The position numbers and the translations under genes were made by a program. From Chloroflexi bacterium OHK40 (GTDB lineage: Bacteria > Chloroflexota > Chloroflexia > Chloroflexales > Chloroflexaceae), in the NCBI GenBank assembly GCA_004367505.1, contig SFCB01000260.1, forward strand, positions 1 to 64,000: a DNA stretch of 64,000 bases, in the 5' to 3' direction. The notes beneath the pieces are model-generated. The model was not told where the DNA came from and did not search any database. It saw nothing but the letters and a program-made list of their open reading frames with translations. Every line of letters begins with the position of its first letter. The stretch's first letter is position 1. This document shows positions 53,168 through 64,000 of the stretch, piece by piece.

Positions 53168-54331
53168 CTAATACTCCGGCTCTACCCACTGCTTGCTACC
53201 GGCAGACCGCTCTACCGCGTCGAGCACGGCCTGGCAGCGCAGTCCGTCCTCGAAGGTGGCGGCTGGGCTACTGCCTGCCGCAATGCCGTTGAGCAAGTCA
53301 TAGACGCCATGGGTGAAGGTGTGCTCCCAGCCGATAATATGGCCTGCAGGCCACCATGCGCTCCAGTAGGGGTGGACAGCGCCATTGGAGACGAGCACAG
53401 TCCGGAAGCCGGCCACATCGGGCTGATCGTCCTCCAGCAGCACCTCGAGCTCGTTCATGCGCTCAAGGTTAAAGCGCAAGCTCCCCTTGCTCCCATTGAT
53501 CTCAAAGCTGTTGTAGTTTGCGCGGCCCTTGGCGAAGCGGGTCACCTCAAAGCTGCCCACGGCGCCGCTAGCGAAGCGGGCCAGGAAGAGCGCCGCGTCA
53601 TCAACCGTCACCTCGCCCATCCCCTCGCCGGCTGTAGCGCCCAGGGCGCTATCGCTGCTGGCCTCCAGGGGTCGCCGCTTGATAAACGTCTCGGTCAGAC
53701 CCGTCACCGCCGTGATCTCCCCTACCAGCATGCGCGCCAGATCGACGATATGGGCCCCGAGGTCGCCCAGGGTGCCGGAGCCCGCCTGATCCTTCTGAAG
53801 CCGCCAGACGAGCGGGAAGTTGGGGTCCATGATCCAGTCTTGCAGGTAGACCGCGCGCCAGTGGTAGATCGTGCCGAGCCGGCCGTCCGCGATCAGGCGC
53901 TGTGCGAGCTGCACGGCGGGCACACGCCGGTAGTTGAAGTTAACCATCCCCACGACACCGGCTCGCTGCACGGCCTCCACCATCTGCCGGGCCTCGGGCA
54001 GCGTGTTGGCCAGCGGCTTCTCGCAGAAGATGTGCTTCCCGTGCTCGGCGGCGGCCAGAGCGATCGGGGCGTGGCTATCGCCGGGGGTGGAGATATCCAC
54101 CAGGCCAATCGCCTCGTTCGCCACGAGCCGGTGCCAGTCGGTCTCCACATTGGCCCAGCCGAACTGATCGGCGGCCGCGCGGACACCGGCCTCGTCGCGC
54201 CCACAGAGCGTGTGCAGCACCGGGCGCAGCGCTACATCGGGGAAGAAGTGAGCCACCTGGCGGTAGGCGTTCGAGTGGGCCTTGCCCATGAACTTGTAGC
54301 CGACGAGCCCGACATTGATCGTCGCTGCCAT
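53168..54331 (-). CDS. Gfo/Idh/MocA family oxidoreductase
   Basis: [52 protein letters not shown]. Confidence 0.93.
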   Translation of the reverse strand: MAATINVGLVGYKFMGKAHSNAYRQVAHFFPDVALRPVLHTLCGRDEAGVRAAADQFGWANVETDWHRLVANEAIGLVDISTPGDSHAPIALAAAEHGKHIFCEKPLANTLPEARQMVEAVQRAGVVGMVNFNYRRVPAVQLAQRLIADGRLGTIYHWRAVYLQDWIMDPNFPLVWRLQKDQAGSGTLGDLGAHIVDLARMLVGEITAVTGLTETFIKRRPLEASSDSALGATAGEGMGEVTVDDAALFLARFASGAVGSFEVTRFAKGRANYNSFEINGSKGSLRFNLERMNELEVLLEDDQPDVAGFRTVLVSNGAVHPYWSAWWPAGHIIGWEHTFTHGVYDLLNGIAAGSSPAATFEDGLRCQAVLDAVERSAGSKQWVEPEY

Positions 54332-54409
54332 GTGCGTCCCTTGATACCATCGACACGTGACCAGTGCCGGCCATGGTACCACATTGTGTCAGGTGCTCTG
54401 CCAGCCCGG

Positions 54410-54605
54410 GCGCTGGGTTCCCCCGTGCGTGGGAACGACACATCGGCGCATTTGTGTCACGCCCGCGCAGGCGGGCGTCCAGGGAGGGACGCCGGCGAGC
54501 CCCGCATGCGCCGGGTTCCCGCGAAAGCGGGAACGACACCCCTGGCGCGTTTGTGTCACGCCCGCCTGCGCGGGCGTCCAGGGAGGGACGCCGGCGAGCC
54601 TCGCG
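54410..54605. repeat. Two tandem ~98-bp units each carrying two hairpins
   Basis: Units begin GCGCTGGGTTCCC (54410) and GCGCCGGGTTCCC (54508); both contain GGGAACGACAC...TTTGTGTCACGCCCGC...GCGGGCGTCCAGGGAGGGACGCCGGCGAGCC. Confidence 0.88.
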
Positions 54606-54702
54606 GGCCCCTGCGCCCCCCGCGCGAGCAGGCCCGTCCCACGCACATGCGGGGGGGCCTGCCCGGACGATCCGGGAGCGGTGTGGCGCGCGGTGGCGCC
54701 CC

Positions 54703-56553
<1,851 letters not shown>

Positions 56554-56635
56554 GGTGCGTTTCCTTTCGATGATAGATCAGCGCTTGCAGCACGCGTCAG
56601 CCACCCGGCCACGCGCCACATGCCGCAGCACTGCT

Positions 56636-56655
56636 CTGCGCCAGGAGTGGCGCAG
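56636..56655. other. Hairpin in the glmS upstream region
   Basis: CTGCGCCA-GGAG-TGGCGCAG, perfect 8-bp stem. Confidence 0.5.
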
Positions 56656-57078
56656 GCTATGATACGCAGCGGAGCTGAGACGCCCGGGACGAGCGCCCAC
56701 CGCACGTTCGGTCGGAGTGGGGAAAGAAAAGGGGGGTTGGGCTACCGCGAGCGGCCTTGTCCTCGCCCGTCACCGGGAGGCGTTGCGCCCTCGCTCACAG
56801 GCGGCACCCGCGCCTGGGAGGCTTCCGCTGATCTGTCGATGTTCCGGCTGGCGAGCGCCGCTTGCCAGCCGTTAGCCCCACGTCGCCGTGGAGAACCTCC
56901 GCCTCGTCAGCTCCGCAGCTGCGGAGCCCGTGCGCTTCATGACCGATGCTCTGCTGACTCTGCCTCCTGGCCACCTTCCCCCGGCAGCCCTCTACCTATG
57001 CCAGACTGTAAGTATACACGATCCCTGGCAGGCGCGGGAGCACAAGGGGGCAGGGGACAGGACCACCCGGCCCGCCAA

Positions 57079-57104
57079 CCCACCCCCGCGCAAGCGGGGG
57101 TGGG
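57079..57104. terminator. Hairpin downstream of dsbB
   Basis: CCCACCCCCGC-GCAA-GCGGGGGTGGG, perfect 11-bp stem, about 40 nt after the dsbB stop. Confidence 0.5.
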
Positions 57105-57143
57105 CGTCCACAGCGCGGCCCGCGCTGGGCCCTACCGGTGCCT

Positions 57144-57761
57144 TCAGATCACCAGCCCGAGCACCAGGAACACCACGATCGTCACCCCCAGAATCGCCCA
57201 CGCGGCGATCGCGGCGGCCCGCCGGCGCCCTGCCGGGGTAGCAGGGGCTCCAGCCACCACGTAGTTCCCCAGCATCACACTGATGATCGTAAAGGCGATC
57301 AGGGCCAGAAAGGGGATCTTCACAAAGGCGAGCGCGCCCGTTAGATTAATATAGTCGATGCTGCACGGCACGCCGCCCTGACAGGGTGAGGGTGGGATCA
57401 CCTTCAGCACCTCGAGGTAATGGTAGAGCGACACCGCCATGCCAGCTAGCGAGAGCGGGAGCACGTACCAGTGCAGACCCCGGTCGTCCCGAAGGATGCC
57501 CACCGTGAGGATCACCGTGAGCGGGTACATCAGGATGCGCTGAAACCAGCACAGCTCGCAGGGCACCCAGCCGAGCGCCTCACTAAAGAACAGACTACCG
57601 CAGGTGGCGATGATCGCGGCCAGTAGCGCCACATGCCGTGTCGCCGCCGTAACCGGGTCGATCCGCTTCTCTACCTGCGCCCGCGATACCGTCGCACCCT
57701 TCGCCGCCTGTGCCATGCGCTGCCCCCGGATCGTCAGGACGTCCTCCGCCATCGCCGGCAT
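57144..57761 (-). CDS. Disulfide bond formation protein DsbB/BdbC family
   Basis: FFSEALGWVPCELCWFQRILMYPL (CxxC) and PPSPCQGGVPCSIDYIN; four hydrophobic helices. Confidence 0.88.
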   Translation of the reverse strand: MPAMAEDVLTIRGQRMAQAAKGATVSRAQVEKRIDPVTAATRHVALLAAIIATCGSLFFSEALGWVPCELCWFQRILMYPLTVILTVGILRDDRGLHWYVLPLSLAGMAVSLYHYLEVLKVIPPSPCQGGVPCSIDYINLTGALAFVKIPFLALIAFTIISVMLGNYVVAGAPATPAGRRRAAAIAAWAILGVTIVVFLVLGLVI

Positions 57762-57932
57762 TGTACCACCGCGCCGGGCACGAACGCGACGCACGCGAAG
57801 GACGTGCTGGAGCTCCGCCGGGCAGCTGGAACTTCGCCAGGACACACCCTCGCATGGACGCCGCGTCCTGCCTCTCTCCGGTCGGATCGCCGCCCGTGCC
57901 TGTGAGTTGCACCGATGCGCTATCATAGGCCG

Positions 57933-60551
<2,619 letters not shown>

Positions 60552-60698
60552 TCCTGGTATACTTGTCTTGTCCAATATCATGGGCCACGGAACGGCCCGC
60601 CCCCCGGCATCTCCCTTCGCACTGGCACCCTGTGTCCCGTTGCAGGCCCCCGAACAATAGCTTCCGTTCCCCGATCCGCTTGAAAGCAGGAGACCGAT

Positions 60699-61886
60699 AT
60701 GAGTGCCCCCTTTCTGGCCGAAGCTGAGGCCATGCGCGACGAGCTTGTGGCCATCCGCCGCGATCTGCATATGCACCCCGAGCTTGGCTTTCAGGAGGTC
60801 CGTACCGCGCGGATCGTCGCCGAGAAACTCGGCGCTCTCGGCTACGAAGTGCAGACCGGCGTCGGCAAGACCGGTGTCGTCGGCCTGCTGCAGGGCGGTC
60901 AGCCTGGCGAGCGGACGGTGCTCTTGCGCTTTGATATGGATGCCTTGCCCATCCAGGAGGAGAGCGAGACGCCCTACCGCTCGCAGACGCCCGGGGTGAT
61001 GCACGCGTGCGGCCATGATGCTCATGTGGCCGTCGGGATCGGCGTGGCGACACTCCTGGCCAGGCACCGCGAGCGCATCCCCGGTATCGTCAAACTCATG
61101 TTTCAGCCCGCCGAGGAGGGCCTGGGCGGAGCCCTGGCCATGATCGAGGATGGCGTGCTCGATGCCCCCCGCCCCGATGTCGCCCTGGGCCTGCACGTCT
61201 CCTCCAACCACGATCTGGGGAGTGCCGTAGTGCGCAGTGGTGCGATGATGGCCGCCTCCGACGGCTTCCGGCTCGTGGTGCACGGACACGGGGGCCACGG
61301 CGCCCACCCCGACCAGACGGTCGACGCAGTGCTGGTGGCCGCCCACATCGTGGTGGCCCTCCAGACGATCGTCGCCCGCAATGTCAATCCCGAGGAAACG
61401 GCGGTCGTTACCGTTGGCGCGCTCCACGCCGGGGAGGCAGGCAACGTGATCGCCCAGACCGCTGAGCTCCGGGGGACGATCCGCAGCTTCAGCCCGGAGG
61501 TGCGCGAGCTCCTCCACCGGCGGGTGCGCGAGGTCGCCGAGGGTGTGGCGACGACCCTCGGGGCGCGCGCAGAGGTGGCCCTGCGCATCGGCGTCGATGC
61601 CACCGTGAACGCCGAGCGGCCCACTGCGGTGATGCACGCGGCCGCCGCCGCAGTGCTCGGCGAAGATCGGATCAATACGAGCTACCGGACTACCGGCGGC
61701 GAGGATTTCTCGGCGGTGCTTGCCCGGGTGCCGGGCAACTTCTTCTTCCTCGGCGCTCGCAGCGATGAGCGCACGAGTTTCCCGCATCACAACCCGCGCT
61801 TCGATATCGACGAGGCCTGCCTGCCCACCGGGGTCGCCATTCTCTGTGATGCCGCCCTGCGCTGCCTACATGGGGCGCACGAATAG
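60699..61886 (+). CDS. M20 family amidohydrolase (hippurate/IAA-amino acid hydrolase type)
   Basis: IRRDLHMHPELGFQEVRTARIV, MHACGHDAHVA, MFQPAEEGLGGA, GHGGHGAHPDQTVDA. Confidence 0.93.
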   Translation: MSAPFLAEAEAMRDELVAIRRDLHMHPELGFQEVRTARIVAEKLGALGYEVQTGVGKTGVVGLLQGGQPGERTVLLRFDMDALPIQEESETPYRSQTPGVMHACGHDAHVAVGIGVATLLARHRERIPGIVKLMFQPAEEGLGGALAMIEDGVLDAPRPDVALGLHVSSNHDLGSAVVRSGAMMAASDGFRLVVHGHGGHGAHPDQTVDAVLVAAHIVVALQTIVARNVNPEETAVVTVGALHAGEAGNVIAQTAELRGTIRSFSPEVRELLHRRVREVAEGVATTLGARAEVALRIGVDATVNAERPTAVMHAAAAAVLGEDRINTSYRTTGGEDFSAVLARVPGNFFFLGARSDERTSFPHHNPRFDIDEACLPTGVAILCDAALRCLHGAHE

Positions 61887-61944
61887 TGGCATGGCTCTTG
61901 CTGACGCTGGCATCAGCAAGGGCGCCAACGTCAGCAAAACGTCA

Positions 61945-61973
61945 TTGACACTGCCCGTAGCCGTCGTTATAGT
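61945..61973 (+). promoter_or_regulatory. Sigma70-like promoter of the VanW-family gene
   Basis: TTGACA, 17-bp spacer, TATAGT. Confidence 0.7.
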
Positions 61974-62026
61974 TGCTGGAGCAATAGAAATCCTCATCTC
62001 TGCTCACGGCGCTTCAGGAGGTCCTG

Positions 62027-64000
62027 GTGTCGGTCGACCACTCCACCCCCCTCGGCTCGCCCGCCGGTCACGCAAGCAACGACCCCCACAGGATGTCGAC
62101 GGTCCCCGGTGCCGCCGAATGGCCCGCCGCGCGGCGCCGCGATGAGCGCGGCCAGCCGAGTCCGCCCAGCACGCGGGCTCCCCGTAGCCGCACGCGCTGG
62201 CTCTGGATGGTGCTCACCGGCCTGCTCCTGACGCTGGTGATCGGTGTGAGCACGGCACTCTACGCCTTTGACCGGGCCTACGCCGGGAAGATCTACCCCA
62301 ATGTCACGATTCGCGGCGTCGCCGTCGGCGAGCTTACGCCTGAAGGGGCCCGCGCCGCGCTGCAGGAACGCTTCGCGCCCTTTCTCGCCCAGCCAGTCAC
62401 GCTAACGTACGGCGATCGTAGCTGGACGCCGACCCTCGCGGAGCTCGGCGTGCGCCTGCAGATCGACGAGGCGGTAACCAGCGCCTACCGCGCTGGTCGG
62501 GGCGGTGGGCTCTTTGAGAATGCCCGCCAGGTCTACGCTGTCTACCGCAACGGCCTTGAGTTGCCCCTCCACCTGACGGTGGATCAGCAGGCCATGCAGG
62601 CCTACCTGATGGCCCGTGTGGCCGAGGTCGAGCGGCCCGCCGTTGACGCGCGGTTGGAGCTTGATGGGACGCTGATCTCGACCGCGCCGGCCGCTATCGG
62701 CCAGCAGGTGCTGGTCGGCGATACGCTCCAGGAGATCACCGCCGCCATCCAGGAACTTGCCCCGCAGACGGTCGTGCTGCGCACGCGTGAGCTGCTGCCC
62801 CGCCTCGACGATGCTGCGGTGCGTGAGGCTCAGGCGGCGATCAGTCGCATCCTCGCGGGCCCCATCACGATCGACATCCCCGGCGCTGAGGAGCCATTCG
62901 TCTGGTCGCTTGAGGATCTGGCGCGGCTGGTGCGCGTTGAGCGTGTGGCGAACCCGGAGGGCGACCGGCTCCAGGTGACACTGGACGAGGATCAGATCCG
63001 CGCTAAGCTCACCGCTCTCGGCGACGCAACTGCCGTGATGGGCGACCTCCCCCGCGTCGACTGGAATGGCGGCGACCTGCGGATCTTTCAGGAGGGTACG
63101 CCCGGCCGGCGCATCGATGAGGCGCAGGCCTTCGAGCAGGTCCTTGAGGCGCTGGCCGCCCCCGCCGGTGCGCGCCAGCTCTCGTTCCGGATGGTCGCGG
63201 TGCCGCCGGCTGTCACGGCGGCTAATCTCGATCAGCTCGGGATTACCGAGCTCCTCTCAGTGGGCCGCAGCGACTTCAGCGGGTCGGCCGCCTACCGCGT
63301 TACGAACATTCAGGCAGGGATGCGGCTGCTCCACGGCATCCTGCTGGCACCGGGTGAGGAGTTCTCGTTCAATGACTCGATCGGCTCGATCGATGCCTCG
63401 AATGGCTTTGTCGAAGGCTACGCGATCGTGCAGAATCGCACCCAGTTGGAGTGGGGCGGCGGCATCTGCCAGGACTCGACCACGATGTTCCGAGCGGCCT
63501 TCTGGGCCGGTCTGCCGATCACCGAACGCTGGGGCCACTCCTTCTATATTAGCTGGTACGACAAGTACGCCTTCGCTGAGTACGGCAACGGCCCGGGCAT
63601 GGACGCGACGATCTATACCGGGGCGCTCGATCTCAAGTTTCTCAATGATACCGGTAACTGGCTCCTGATTCAGACCTTCGTTGATCGCAGCCAGGCCCTT
63701 GCCGAGGTGCGCATCTACGGCACCAGCGATGGTCGCAAGGTCTCGCTCATTGGCCCGGAGATCACCAACCGCGTGCCAGCCCCGTCCGAGCCAGTCTATG
63801 TCGCCGAGCCGTCGCGCCCGCGTGGCAGCATCCGCCAGAGCGATACGGCCCGTGGCGGTATGACAATCAGCTTCACCCGTGTGGTCGAGCGTGATGGCCA
63901 GGTGATCGAGCGGCGTGCCTTCGAGACCAAATTCAAGCCCTGGCCCAACATCTTCGAGGTGAACCCGGCCGATCTCGGCCCGGACGGCAAACCCCTGCCC
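62027..64000 (+). CDS. VanW family protein with N-terminal transmembrane helix, truncated at window edge
   Basis: Open GTG-initiated frame to base 64000 (not in the ORF track because it has no stop in the window); AGGAGG upstream; TM segment WLWMVLTGLLLTLVIGVSTALYAF; VanW-like GRSDFSGSAAYRVTNIQAGMRLLHGILLAPGEEFSFNDSIG...GGGICQDSTTMFRAAFWAGLPITERWGHSF. Confidence 0.9.
   Translation, partial: MSVDHSTPLGSPAGHASNDPHRMSTVPGAAEWPAARRRDERGQPSPPSTRAPRSRTRWLWMVLTGLLLTLVIGVSTALYAFDRAYAGKIYPNVTIRGVAVGELTPEGARAALQERFAPFLAQPVTLTYGDRSWTPTLAELGVRLQIDEAVTSAYRAGRGGGLFENARQVYAVYRNGLELPLHLTVDQQAMQAYLMARVAEVERPAVDARLELDGTLISTAPAAIGQQVLVGDTLQEITAAIQELAPQTVVLRTRELLPRLDDAAVREAQAAISRILAGPITIDIPGAEEPFVWSLEDLARLVRVERVANPEGDRLQVTLDEDQIRAKLTALGDATAVMGDLPRVDWNGGDLRIFQEGTPGRRIDEAQAFEQVLEALAAPAGARQLSFRMVAVPPAVTAANLDQLGITELLSVGRSDFSGSAAYRVTNIQAGMRLLHGILLAPGEEFSFNDSIGSIDASNGFVEGYAIVQNRTQLEWGGGICQDSTTMFRAAFWAGLPITERWGHSFYISWYDKYAFAEYGNGPGMDATIYTGALDLKFLNDTGNWLLIQTFVDRSQALAEVRIYGTSDGRKVSLIGPEITNRVPAPSEPVYVAEPSRPRGSIRQSDTARGGMTISFTRVVERDGQVIERRAFETKFKPWPNIFEVNPADLGPDGKPLP

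Noticed and set aside
54410-54605. Two-unit repeat considered as a minimal CRISPR or IS terminal repeats
   Set aside because: Units are contiguous ~98-bp duplications with internal hairpins and no transposase or cas gene nearby.
56554-56700. glmS ribozyme upstream of glmS
   Set aside because: I could not recognise the ribozyme core or its conserved pseudoknots; only a simple hairpin is visible.

Overview
GC-rich 64 kb chromosomal window, probably from a Chloroflexota-like bacterium (inference from gene content: aioBA, split gcvPA/gcvPB, CpXC protein, UvrA2-like protein). Left to right it contains: a 5'-truncated arsenite oxidase small subunit (aioB), aioA and an FmdE-like zinc-ribbon protein; a block of signalling genes (PilJ-type hybrid kinase, REC-GGDEF regulator, NarL-type regulator and a NarX-like kinase with a C-terminal YHS domain); a PPOX-class flavoprotein and a UvrA2/DrrC-like protein; VOC and DUF2071 proteins, ppc, a histidine phosphatase and mobA; a tightly coupled GH13 / HExxH metallopeptidase / ComEC-like MBL operon; a GT4 glycosyltransferase; a CPA2 antiporter with a C-terminal UBP zinc finger; a CpXC protein with three ~75-aa repeats; the glycine cleavage operon interrupted by an APH-fold (possibly pseudo-) kinase; plsC and acetoacetyl-CoA synthetase; a MarR/ABC/ABC operon with a clear promoter and operator; mfd and corA with a decayed ORF between them; sugar-metabolism genes, glmS, dsbB, a GAF/PAS hybrid kinase, an M20 amidohydrolase and a VanW protein truncated at the right edge. 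No rRNA, tRNA or CRISPR array was recognised. Best candidates for undescribed biology are the GH13-peptidase-MBL operon, the YHS-fused kinase, the APH-like pseudokinase in the gcv operon, the CpXC repeat protein, the antiporter-UBP fusion, and a family of palindromic intergenic repeats including a tandem copy whose hairpin loop is inverted. All family calls come from reading motifs in the translations; no database search was run.
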